NCBI GenBank assembly: GCA_030704615.1
Contig: CM060733.1
Span: 13,020,001 to 13,084,000, forward strand
Reading direction: 5' to 3'
DNA from: Takakia lepidozioides
Taxonomy: Eukaryota > Streptophyta > Takakiopsida > Takakiales > Takakiaceae
Length of the DNA: 64,000 bases
Shown: positions 24,001-35,000 of the stretch, one piece after another
How the letters are laid out: each line of letters starts with the position of its first letter
Numbering within the stretch: the first letter of the stretch is position 1
Position numbers and translations under genes: made by a program
Notes under the pieces: generated by a model
Database searches by the model: none
What the model saw: only the letters and a program-made list of their open reading frames with translations
Told to the model about the DNA's origin: nothing

Positions 24001-25289
24001 TAGACAGTGAAGCATTAAGGACAAATATGACAGACCATTTTCTTCTTCCGTGTTATATGCCATATTCTCCAGCACAAATTCTCTAGCCGACCACTTCGTT
24101 CTTGTGAGCTCTTCGTAGCTGTAGCCTGTACAGTCGAGCGAAAGTCAGTTACATGTTCTGCGATAGGCACATGCATATTCTGTCACATCTATAGCATATG
24201 AGCATAAACATAACATTTTCTCCAGAGATGAAAGTAAGAAATATCTTTGAACAAAACATTGGTTTGGAGTTGCTTGCTACTCAATTGCTACATGACCCTT
24301 CCCCATGCTCACCCTCACAAGTAGGGATATGATTCCCTTTGTTGATTAAATCACTTCCAACAGAGAATACAAGGAAACGAGTAATTACGTGAAAAGAAGA
24401 GAATCTATGGAAGGATTCTACTTCCCAGCTTCAACCTGCTATCAGACACAAAATCATGCCCGTCCTATCAGCATCTTGGCATGTTTGGGCTAATTCTTGC
24501 TTCCAAGTTGAAACGGAGCTGACATATCAGCAGTCATCCAGTCGATCGAGAATTATCAGCACACGTAACTGCATGATGTGCCTAAGGACTTAAGCCATTA
24601 AGTGCGGCGAATTAATGTACGAAGAGATATATAGCATGCCCTTGGCAACTGTTTGTGTTTAGCACCAATGGTGAAGCATGGCAGATTCCAGAAAAAGACC
24701 GCTCCTGTACCAATGGTGAAACCTCGCTTGACTCCACAAGTGTACAGTGAATATAACCCCTTCGCCAAGACTCACAGCACACATCTTTTTAAAACACACA
24801 CCATGGACGATACATAATGTTTAGCGAAAAAGCTAATGTCAACAAGTCCTTTATCAGGAAGGTGTTCGCATAAAGATCGACATGGTGATTGTTAGTGTAT
24901 GTAGTTCGCGCAGCTGTTAGAAATGCACCGCGTGGTCAGAATGACGCATCTGTTATGCTGTCTCGCCTTTTCTTCTTCTCTAGTTGCAAGGAGCCAGGAA
25001 GAAATGTCAGAGAGCAGAGATCACTACAATGATGCGTGCTCCCAGACAGTCTCTCGAAACTGATTTGTCAGCATAACTTACGTGCACGTTTGTGATGCAT
25101 GGTAGTCACCTTTATCCAGGAGGAGTACAGGGCCGCTTCGTCGTGACCTACAACTTCCTCCACGAAATACTTGGCAGCAGTAGAGCCTTCCCTTCCAATT
25201 CCCTCGTCATGCATGCGGTAGTCATTTATACTTTCACCTGCGTCTAATATTGCCTCGAGGTAGCCACTGATCCATTCGTTTCCTGCCAT
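15088..25289 (-). CDS. SPS: Sucrose-phosphate synthase (complete, 14 coding exons)
   Basis: Makes sucrose-6-phosphate from UDP-glucose and fructose-6-phosphate in the cytosol, the committed step of sucrose synthesis. Coding exons on the minus strand: 25289-25110, 24125-24036, 23471-23245, 22520-22457, 22062-21854, 21297-20814, 20602-20462, 20109-19978, 19547-19371, 18894-18841, 18681-18619, 17991-16987, 16594-16467, 15364-15088. All junctions are GT-AG and stay in phase, giving 3231 nt (1076 residues), the normal plant SPS length. The start [13 protein letters not shown] is the classic SPS N-terminus. Other signatures are [12 protein letters not shown] (residue about 77), [14 protein letters not shown] (about 180), [12 protein letters not shown] (about 290), [26 protein letters not shown] (about 475), the GT-B E-x7-E motif in EPFGLTLIE (exon 10), and the C-terminal SPP-like domain ending [23 protein letters not shown] (shown in two parts by exons 13-14). 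No disabling change was found. Introns carry repeat and LINE fragments. Confidence 0.96.
15732..15773 (+). repeat. Dispersed repeat (GGCCACAAGGCTACGGCAAAC family), copy 1
   Basis: A 40-bp segment in the last SPS intron. Related copies lie at 20188-20227, 31563-31625 (inverted) and 34020-34072, with partial pieces at 21345-21365 (inverted) and 21420-21455. The consensus covers GGTCAATGGCCACAAGGCTA followed by CGGCAAACAACGTCTTATGA. The longer copies begin with an upstream GGCGCGGGG. It can be read as ATG GCC ACA AGG CTA, but no long frame follows. Confidence 0.6.
16205..16350 (-). repeat. Short interspersed hairpin repeat, two inverted copies
   Basis: Two adjacent minus-oriented copies lie in an SPS intron. 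The family consensus, read forward, is GAAATGAAATGG, then AACTTTATAATGTCCACGG, then AAGCTCAAAGAGCTTATGGG. The 3' part folds back on itself (AAGCTC against GAGCTT). Each copy is about 70 bp. Confidence 0.65.
16850..16910 (+). repeat. Short interspersed hairpin repeat, forward copy
   Basis: In an SPS intron. It reads TTTATGGAGTCCATGAACTC followed by AAAAAGCTTATGGCA, matching the family described at 16205-16350. Confidence 0.5.
18005..18090 (+). repeat. Short interspersed hairpin repeat, forward copy
   Basis: Just upstream (on the gene strand) of SPS exon 12. It reads GAAATGAAATGGG, then GGAACTTTATAATGTCCCTG, then AGATTATGGGACA, a diverged family member. Confidence 0.6.
19650..19945 (+). repeat. 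Short interspersed hairpin repeat, two forward copies
   Basis: In SPS intron 8, copies start at about 19655 (AAACTTTATGATGTCCATGA, AAGCTCAAAG) and at about 19888 (AACTTCATAATGTCCACTGG, AAGCTCAAAGAGCTTACGGG). The second is close to the consensus. Confidence 0.65.
20188..20227 (+). repeat. Dispersed repeat (GGCCACAAGGCTACGGCAAAC family), copy 2
   Basis: In SPS intron 7. It closely matches the copy at 15732 and ends CTTATGAGTACA. Confidence 0.65.
20728..20785 (+). repeat. Short interspersed hairpin repeat, forward copy
   Basis: Directly downstream (on the gene strand) of SPS exon 6. It reads GAGAAATGAAATGG, then ACATTATAACGTCCGCGG, then AAAGCTCAAGACAG. Confidence 0.6.
21480..21600 (-). mobile_element. 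LINE 3'-end fragment in an SPS intron
   Basis: On the minus strand a short stretch encodes [20 protein letters not shown], the same peptide region found in the LINE fragments at 55150-55730 and 61643-61086. The piece is about 120 bp and lies in the intron between SPS exons 5 and 6. It is a truncated relic with no coding capacity. Confidence 0.7.
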
Positions 25290-26240
25290 CTTCTGAAGAA
25301 GAGAGCACACCCAGATTATGCTCTTAATTTTCCTCTCCAAGTTGGTTTCTCACGTTTCAATATAAAGCAAGAATACAAAGCAACTTTTTACTTAAATACA
25401 ACGCACATCAAGAAAGCAGCCGAAAGATATGTGACTGTAGCTGGCAAAGTTGGCCAATCAAAGTCGGCATGGGAATTGGAGAGCGGAAACAGCTTCGAGA
25501 GGAGGAAGAACAAAGACATCGGACTCCAGAGGCGACAAAGATACAAGGGAAGGGACATTAACTAAAAGATGAACAGAACACAAGACAAAAAGGGATCAAC
25601 AAGATCACGGGTGGAGAAAGCGAAAGGGCGAGCGCGCGGGGGGGGAGGGGCAAAGCGGAGGCAGATCAGATTTGGAAGGCCACCTTCGTGCTTCTGAGTG
25701 TTAAGGCGACCGCGAAATGATGGTCGGTGGTGACGCATGAATTCACAACAATTGTGAAGGCTGCTCAGGGGAGGGGAGAGAATTCAACCAAGGAACTCCG
25801 TGTATTCTGCACTTGACGGTGGAAGGAGAACCTATGACGTAAAATGGAAGAAAATTTGAAGGGAAGATGGACATGCAAAAACTTTATTGAAGCAAAACTG
25901 GACGGAGAGCGAGAACCAGAAGCGAAATTTGAGATATTGAACGGGGAGGGGAGAGAATGACTGGAGGAGAGGCTTTCATGACGATGAATACGAAGCAAGT
26001 TGCGAAAACTGTTGGGGACAAGAGTGCCGAAGTGAAAGAGAAACAATGAGGCGCCAAAGACCAAACCTGTGTGCGAGGTTTGAAAGCAGCAAGAAGAGAG
26101 GCGGAGGTTCATAGCCTCCAGGACACAATGGCCAATTTTGAGTTTCAGACGATTGTAGGCTAGCGGGACGGCTCAAGAGTAATAAAAGGGGGAGTTCGTT
26201 GAAGAGGGCCCACCATAGCTACCTCTTCTCTCACCTTCGC
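25290..26240 (-). promoter_or_regulatory. SPS upstream region (5' untranslated region and promoter, not resolved)
   Basis: The SPS start codon is at 25289. Upstream sequence on the gene strand includes purine-rich blocks at 25490-25660 and no clear TATA box or further coding exon. An untranslated exon is possible. Positions 25765-26176 hold overlapping minus-strand open frames with low-complexity Ser/Leu content and no known domain. Confidence 0.35.
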
Positions 26241-29026
26241 GATTTGTGTCGTGGTCTACCAGCGATTCTGATAATCATTTCATGGCTCTGCCACATTCCT
26301 CGTCACGTCACTAACTTATATCACACCGCCTTTCCCACTCATAACCACGCCCGGTTAGTAATGACTCTGACCTATTCCTCTCCGACTACGAAACGTGAGC
26401 CCCTAAACTTTAAAGGAATCGACCCTCGGCAGGTGCTGTTTTTCCTGCCCAAAAGAAGCAGGCTTATGCGGCAGACTATTCAGCAATAAGTGTGTTGTAT
26501 AATAATGGATTAATCCCTCGTATTTTGCATGCATGCAGAATGGCGAGTAAAGCAAAGCTCAGAACGCGATGTAACAGGCCGGGCAGGCACCATTCTGCCC
26601 GGTTCAGCTTCCTGGGCCCGGCGAGAGTACCTTTCACGGGCAGAATTGACCCTGCCCGGCCCGCTCCTTGCTTCGATGGGCTTCTCTCAACAGGTCGATC
26701 GGACCAGAATTCAGGAAGTCCGCCTGAATTCAGGAACATTAGGCCAGTGATAGAAAGCTATGGGCATTCTCTGGGCGGTTTGTCACAATCATGGGAATGT
26801 CCTGCCCGCTGCCTGAATGTTGAATCTTGAGCAGCAGTGGTGACCTTCAGACTTCAGAGGGGTGGCTCAAACAAGGTAGGTGAAATAGAAGGTCCATCCG
26901 AGGAAGTTTCCATAGCTCGATTTGCAAGTAGATTGAAAATTTTGAAAACTTCGGAACGTGGAGTCTATGTCTTTCCCAAGACCAAGAGTTTGTTGAAGTG
27001 CCAACGAAAGGAAACTGCACGTCCAGATCCCCTCCGGACCACTACAAAGGAGGCATACCAAAATCTTGTCAAGAGAATCTGAAATTTTACCAGAAGGTGA
27101 CCAACATTGTCAGGCACGTTGTTGTGAAAATTGGCTTAAGCCACAGAGCATTTAGTTGTGAGCTTTTCGCCTACTCTGCAGAGGTTGCAGAAACTTTTGA
27201 TCATGCGTACGAAAAGTTCTAAAGATTCCAATTTCTATGGCAAACTGCCATGAAATTTTAAGTGAATCACAGTTCTCAGTTTATGGATCTTAAAATGTTC
27301 TTAGTTATGAATAATAGGTGGCGAGAGGTCCAGATTTTGCAGTCAAGGGTGAAAAAAGCTGTAGGTCCGTAGGGGCTAGTATTCGAAGCCTGAAGACCCT
27401 GAGTGCACGAATGCACCTTGTCCCTCTCCACTCAAGCTATGGATCAACTGGTTGCCTTGCTTATACTAGAACTACCAGTGCCACTAGAAACACCATCGTC
27501 CACCTCTACTTGTCCGACTAGTATTGATCCTCTATAATCTGCCACTCTCTATGTCCTACTTGGTGGCCACCAAAGGCCTCATAAGCCTGACCTCCAAAGA
27601 TTGGAAACGCAGCAGGAAGAGACAAGAAACCGTCAGTTCTCAGAAACCAAACGTATATTGGTACGAAACGAAATGAATCTATTATATGATCGAGTACTGT
27701 GTGTCTCCCTTGTGTATGAAGATGAGTGGTGAAGGCCAGTTATGTGGGGTTGTATAATAATGGGGTTGTCGCGACCGTCACAGTTTTTATATTCATGGCG
27801 GCTACTCTCTCATCACTTCCTCTCGTACAACACCGCTGCGTAGGTAGCTCTGCAGTGTAGTCTCCTTATTACACAGGCCATCACGGGGCCAGCAGGGCAC
27901 GTGTGCTCACAGCTTCACAAGCTGCCTTGAATGCTTCTCTTTGATGGTCTGAGACTGCGGCCCATGATAACCCTGAACAAAAACTACCTATGAGGACCTT
28001 GGGGGCTGGTGGGCCTTCTTGCCCATAAGTAGCATTGGGTGAATGGTTGACATTAAGAGATCTACTCTGTTTCTCTAGCTACTGACTGTTTCCAACTTTG
28101 ATCAGTGCATGCTTCTTCTGCATGTGCGTTGAAGACCGAATCTCTAAAACCTTACATATGATGGAGACCACGGGGAGGATCAACTGCGTAGCTCATCCTG
28201 GATACTGGACACTGGGTTATGGCATTCTAACACTAAGATTTCAAAAGTGCTCTTCTTCCCAACCCACCATAGATGCAACAATCCATCTTCTTGTATTCTG
28301 ATGTCTGGGTATACTGTCCGTTGCCATCTTTAGAGCAGTGGCAAACCATTTGACCAAAATGGGCAGCCATGGTGGTGCATTCAGGTCATTGCACCCTTTG
28401 CACCCTTGGGAAGTCCGTGTTCCTTCTCCACATGGTCTCCTGGAGTTAGAGGGTACTCTCACAAGCCTCCCCAAGGCTGCTTGCAAACTGAAAGTTTCAA
28501 GGTGTGGCCTCCGTCTTAATCTTCCAAACCACATCTGAGCTTAGAGGTGAACAGGATGCAGGGGCAAATGGACAGGGAATGATGACGAGCTTTAGAGTTA
28601 CCATTTCCAAAAATTGATCTTCTATCATGCTCTATGCACAGTACTGGAATTCACAGTCAAGTCCGCCCAACCACCATTTAATGGTGGGACAACCAATGCC
28701 ATGAAATACTGAAACGAAGGATCACCTACATAGCTGTTACAACGCATGCTTTCCAAGACACACGAATGCAATTCCTAAGCACAGTCACTGGTGCAACCAC
28801 ATAAACATGTGAAACATCTTTTTCAAGCTGTGCAGCAGTGCCGGAACAATGTAATGCCTTCTAGCCAGAGCATTGGATCTACCCTTAGTCCCCTGTCACT
28901 GGACAACCATGGTCACATCTCTTGCAAGCTAGAGGGCTAGAGGTGCAAGGCTGGAATGAAGCTCATGCTTTGTCTAGGCAGATTATTCCCTGTGGAGAAA
29001 GCCATTGAGTTGATACATTGCAACAG
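26241..29026. other. Intergenic between SPS and the EDR2-like gene
   Basis: No confident gene. 26560-26700 contains repeated GCCCGG words (CCGGGCAGG, CTGCCCGG). The plus-strand frame at 28338-28538 reads LEGTLTSLPKAACKLKVSRC, faintly like a leucine-rich repeat, but it is short and isolated. The 3' untranslated region of the EDR2-like gene should occupy the right end. Confidence 0.45.
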
Positions 29027-32000
29027 TCACTTGGTCCCTTTTTGCACGTGAGAGAGAGGTGGTACTGGTAGTGGAACCAGGGGGACAGCCAAGTTCAATT
29101 GCAAGTGTGAGCACCTGACAACTCCTAGGAGATGTTCTGGTAGCTCCTCTTCAGTCTCTCCCTGACAAAAATGGAAACATCCCACATTTCAGCCTAACAA
29201 CTCTGTTTTTAGCCTGTAGACTCTAGTACCATCTCCAATTAGAAGTAACAGCCATTTGTAGTGCAAAATGGTCCCCCGCTTAAGCTCCTACCACACCATC
29301 TTCCAACTCTAACTGATATACTGCAATACAATTGGCAGGCACTGCACACTGGCACTATCCATGCAGGTAGTACCTGCTAAAAGTTATGGAAGATAGACAA
29401 AACGTGGTTGAATGCGAGAATGCAGTAACTATCCACAGAACTTACAGCCACTGCCTTCCAGTTGGGCATTGCCTGCAGATGCATTCTTCTGTAACACAGT
29501 TCCAGACTAGTCACATCACGCGAAAGACTTACCCTTACAAAAAAGGCCAAGTCAACCACGAGAGCAGTAATGTAACCAAATACAAGGCCCATTACTCCAC
29601 GCACCACACCTGACGATCCAAGATTCACATCCACCTGTGGACATCCCACCATTCTCCTCAGAAGCAGTCAATGAAGGATAGAGTGCCCCATAAAACTGGT
29701 GGTTCCAGGCGTTTCAAAGGCATGATGAGATGGAGAACAGGCCCTCCAGGTGAGGAAAGACAGTGACTGGACACGGAGTAATTTGCACTATCCTAAGATC
29801 ACAACGCTCCTTCTGCAATAACTGTCTCTTATGAACATCAAAAAGTCCCATTGTCACATACATTGCAGACATCTTAGAAGAATTGGGGATGGTGAAAATT
29901 CAAACCTCCAGGTGGTTCAACCCAACGTGATAGTTGGCCTCCAAAATTTGGCCTAGTTGTACAGTCCGTACTCCCACGGCTTGCTTGATTATCCATGATC
30001 CCTGCCAAATCAGACGACAAAAATCACCTCACCTGTTCCCTTCATTTTTTCTATTCAGCTCACATCTGCCAGCAGCCATGGCAACTAATACTTAGAGGTA
30101 CTTGAAATGTCACAACTTCCTGTACACTTGACATCTATAAGCTCCGAGAATAATCCATTTGCAAGTAGTGGAGACAGGTGACTTCTATAGCTTAGAGCTT
30201 TACATGTGCAGAGTCTGTGAAGAGTTTCTCAATGCATGGGCCTATACCTCAGGTACGGCAGGTATTAGAGAAAGCCGGCTGTTTCGAAAGGTGTCATCTC
30301 CAACAATAAAACGACGAATAAGAGAGCCTTCAGTAATTGCTTTGGTTGTGGCAAAGTAGAACACAAGGCTGTAGTCCATTGAGTAAGGCACCTGCATGCA
30401 CGACAATGAGAGTCTGGCTTTAGGAGATTTGAACAGAGAATTTGCATTCAAAGAAAACCTGCTAGCAGGTTTGAACAGGATCGAGGCAAACCACAGTGAA
30501 CCAAAGATACTGCTTGTACACCCACCACAGCCATCCATTACAACGTACCCCCCTTGATATGGAATGTTTGGAGCCCAGGATCTGTGATGAAGTTGACAAA
30601 GCTCAAGATACACAAACCTGCAAGTTGACAACAAAAAAAAAGATGTCTCCATTCGATGCACCAACTTTCTGCATCAGCACCATGCTCATTCATGTGTCAG
30701 AGGTTGCAATAGAGAAATCGAACGTCAGGAAAAAAGTATACAGATGACAAATCTCCCAAGTAAACAAAAACTTCATGTGTTTTCAAAACTGTAAATGTAC
30801 TGAGAATGAAAACGGTCAACAGATATCACTCCAGAGTGAAACCATCATACCAACCATGAGAGTGAAGAGTCTTCAATTACCAATCCAAGTTACTAAACTA
30901 AGGATGAAATCATACAACTTTACAATCATTGATTCCTGAGTGCAACAGTAAGAAGAAAAAGAAAAATTCAGATGAAGTGATTAAAGGCTTGTGTCCAGAT
31001 CCAGCAGCCTTTGAAGAATCCAACTTAAGACCTGCAATTCTGTTCGTAGGAAATTGTCTTTTGCAGTACATTCGGTAGCCCAAGCCTGCCATCTAAGACC
31101 AAAGTCAATTGTTCTCCCTGTGGGCTTTCTTTCTTTCACACACACCCTACCCTATTTGTGGTACCATGTTGCTGTCAGTGCATCACAGCCAAATGGCATG
31201 GAGAGAAGGTGTAGTGCTAGACTAGCCATTCCAATATTAGCATCATCCCTTCTAGTATGATGTCCAAGGCAGCTGTTCAATCAGACATCGCTCTAACTGG
31301 ATCGTCTTCAGCTGTGGCTATATGCTATGCTATGGCAACTACTGAGTGGCATACAGCGATGGGTGCATTCGAGAAGGTCACTTGGCACATGGGAACTGTG
31401 CCTCAAGTGTACGTTAGCAAATGCTCATGAGGAAGAGTCAATAGGTACATCTCTCAGATACAAACCATAGGGACCATCTTCCGGTTCGATCTATTCTCCT
31501 AAACAGAGTTGACAATTCAACTCTAGCAGAAATTGCTGCCCGGAAGAACCAACTACCGGAAAAGATGTACTCATAAGACATTGTTTGCCGTAGCCTTGTG
31601 GCCATTGACCCCGCGCCCAGTTTGAGCGGAAAAACTACCGGAAAAGAAATAGCTAGGAAGAAACCTGGTGTAGAAAAGCACCTGGACAAGGCTGTGAGGG
31701 TGACCTGCTACGTGATCCATCCTCCCATTGGCCTTCAACCAGTCCACTGCCACCAGCTTGCACATGGGTTCTCCTGCAGCAACCTGCCATGAAAACAAAT
31801 CTCAAAAAAGCTTCAACTGCCTTCCGTTGTATGTCCACTGATGTACCACTACATCATGATGGATTTGAGCTACTGAACTATGTTTGAATCCAGCTATCTG
31901 TTTGCCAGAGAGAAACTAATCCATGAGCAGGTTCATGAGCACGTGAGCGTGAAATCCGTGAGGTCAGGCTCATGATGCACAGTGAATCACCCAAAATCGT

Positions 32001-35000
32001 GAGCACAGGCTCATAGACTAACAGTGTTCACTCACAGGCTCATGGGTGGAGGCTCACGAATTAGATTTTCCCTTTCTGCCAGCCAGTGCACACCAATGGA
32101 TATAGGAAACTTGTAAACCTACAGAACGGGAGAGGGAGCATCACTACTGTGGTAAGAGACCGCCTTACCCTAGAGCCATTCACCAAAAAGTTGCTCCCTC
32201 TGAGAAGGAAGTTACTCCCTTGTGGCTCAGAGAAGCAGTGTCGCCCACCTTGGAGGGGCCCTCTTCCAAGACTACCTTTGACCCTCGACCAGTCAAAATC
32301 GCCTGTGGGAGCTGTTGCACGATCTGCCACCAGCAGTCCCACACACGCTAAATAAGGCCACCAATGCATACTGCACCATAATGTAGTTGTGTATAAGAAC
32401 TGGTAAGATTGTAAAGATACAAGTTTGAGGACAAGGAGGAGTCTTAACTTCTGCAAAGAGGGTAACAAATTAACATAAAGCCCTAAAGCTATCTGATGGA
32501 CAACTTTTAAACCACGTCCAGAACAGTAGAGGCATTACTGCCGACCAAAGGGGCTTCACACCTAGCCTACATACCTGAGACTAGATTGTTGGATGAAACA
32601 GAGAGGGGAATGAAGCATGGCCCTTAGTCTCAAGAAGATTGTTACAGCAGGTCTCACCCCAATAGAAGGGGATCACAGGGAATAACCAACCCACGGGCAG
32701 ATGCAGCAAATGGCTCTGATATGGTCAAATTTGCCTGGGCTGGAGGGGGCCGGGTTATTGTTCGCTTTATTAGAAAACATTTACTAAGAGGCATCAATGG
32801 CAAAAAGAAAGACAAAGGTACCTCATACCATCTACAGGGAGATACTCTTCTTCTAACCTCCACAGGAAGCACAAGGACATTTCCTCATTTGATATTGCTT
32901 CCCATACCCTTGGCCCATATACCCTACACCGGAGAGGAGACAGAGTCACTCCACCTGCTTCGAGTGTCATTGTTTGATTGCTGCTTTCCAAGGACTCACT
33001 GACTATGTCAAATGAACCCTGCAATACCAACACCTGCACAAAGAATAATTAGAGACTATTCACCACTACCTGCCACACTCAACGGAAAAGACAACTCCAC
33101 AGCACTCCACTCTAATTTGTGGCCAACTGTGTCATGGAACAGACAATCTCAGAGCAACATTTGCCAGGTAGAGTAAGTCCTACCTCCAACAACTTTATGG
33201 GTAGTCCACAAGACCCTTTCCATTTGAAATAAATATGACAAGCTACTACTACCATGGAACATGATTGCCCTGCGGTTCCAGCCTTGGCAAATTATGTACA
33301 GGAGCTTTCTGACCTCTGAGCCTTCTGAGAGTTGCTCCATATTGGCATCGTGAAACTCTTCCAGATCTTCAGTACTAAGGAACGGGGTGACCGTAACAAC
33401 AGCTTCAGAACTGTCCAAGGAGTCTGGTAACAAATGGTCCTCCATAAACTCCTCAATATGCCGTTTAACAACAGTAACACTAGAGTTTACTCTCTGTGCT
33501 GCAACATGCTCCCGAATCCCTGCCAATGCAGACAGGCAAGACATTATGCAATTAGTAAGACCTGTCCATGCAAGTCTCTGGAAGTTTGGCCTTCAAAGAA
33601 CACGATGAGGTGGACATATCAGAGGAGGAAAACTAGAAAATTAGTCATTACAAAGGCAGTCACGCACGGGTAGAGATAATGAGAGAAAATTGCACCTGCA
33701 ACAACACTCAGAAGAGAGTCCCTCAGATGTACAGGGTATGCAGAGAGCCAATTTCCAACCAAAGACGACCACCCTGCTACATCCATCTCCAGAACACTCT
33801 CCACAAGCGTGCGTGGCTTCCCGCTAGCACTGCTCTTTAAGGGTGTCACAATGTAGCCCCCGCCTGTCCTCCCCACAGCGTTGACCATCTGTTGCTTTGA
33901 TACCGCACCTTCTAGGAACAGCCTGTAGTTCAAAAGGAACAAATACCTGGCTCCCTCTTCTCTCTCCTAGATGCTGTAAAGTTTCCCTGGTGGATGCGAA
34001 CCCCACTAAAGGCTCTGGGACGGTTGGTTTCCCATGGGGTCAATGGCTGTAAGGCTACGGCAAGCCGATGCTCGCAGGGAACGGCAGTACATACTCTCTA
34101 GATGCTATAAAGTTTCTTTCCGTATGAATCTCTTTCGAGTTATTTCCTTGTTCTTGTCCAAAAAGCTCTTCTGTGTTCTTTCTTTTCTTTCTCTTGCCAT
34201 GCCAAATGTTGTCTCGACACTTCAGAACTAACTCTTTGCTGATTCGCTTTTGCAAACTAATTAGAACCTCAATAATCCTTCAATAATGAAAAATTCAGGA
34301 CAAATGATGTGGAGCAAGAACTTACTGTGAATATATGCTCGGACAAATCCAGGCTGCAGGGGTTTGTGGACCGACCTATAAAACACAGCTGGCACCAATC
34401 ATGAAATGAAAGCACATTAACATGATCTTCCCTTCCGTCCTCCATCTGCTATGTTATTCATCCCAGCTATTCTGAAACCATTTTGTACAAGCCACAATCA
34501 CCAATTTACTTTTTGCAAAGTGATGAGGTTTTTTACGAGAAGTTCATAGGTGATGAGAGAGAAGAACAACAAGATTATTACATCCACAAGAGGCACAGAG
34601 GGCCCATCTGCAGTCAAGCAACTCAAACGCTACGAAGTCCAAAGGAAACCTGAAGCATAAAGAAGGGAACTTTATAACGTCCAAAGAAAGACCACGAGCT
34701 ATGTCAAAATCAAGGGAGGGAAAGGGGCGCATAAAAGTTACTTACAGTAGGTGCCATTGTCTTCTCGCATCCAATAGCGATATAAGCAGAAATCTCTCGG
34801 CCGCAGCCACCTGAACACAAATCCACAGTTATCAACAGAGAAGTATAGAGAAAACTGAGTGTCAGCAGATGCCAGGAGTATGCATGATAAATATTTATTA
34901 TTCAATGTCCTACGCAGAAACTTGAAACTGTTCCCAGCAGCTATTGGTAGGTGGCTCACTGGTATAACAACCCCTCCAGATACCTTCACCACAATTATAT

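Noticed and set aside
25765-26176. Overlapping minus-strand open frames upstream of SPS as a separate gene
   Set aside because: Low-complexity composition, no domain, and position expected for SPS promoter or leader.
28241-28538. Leucine-rich-repeat resistance gene fragment
   Set aside because: A single short LRR-like run with no repeats or flanking domains; too weak to call.
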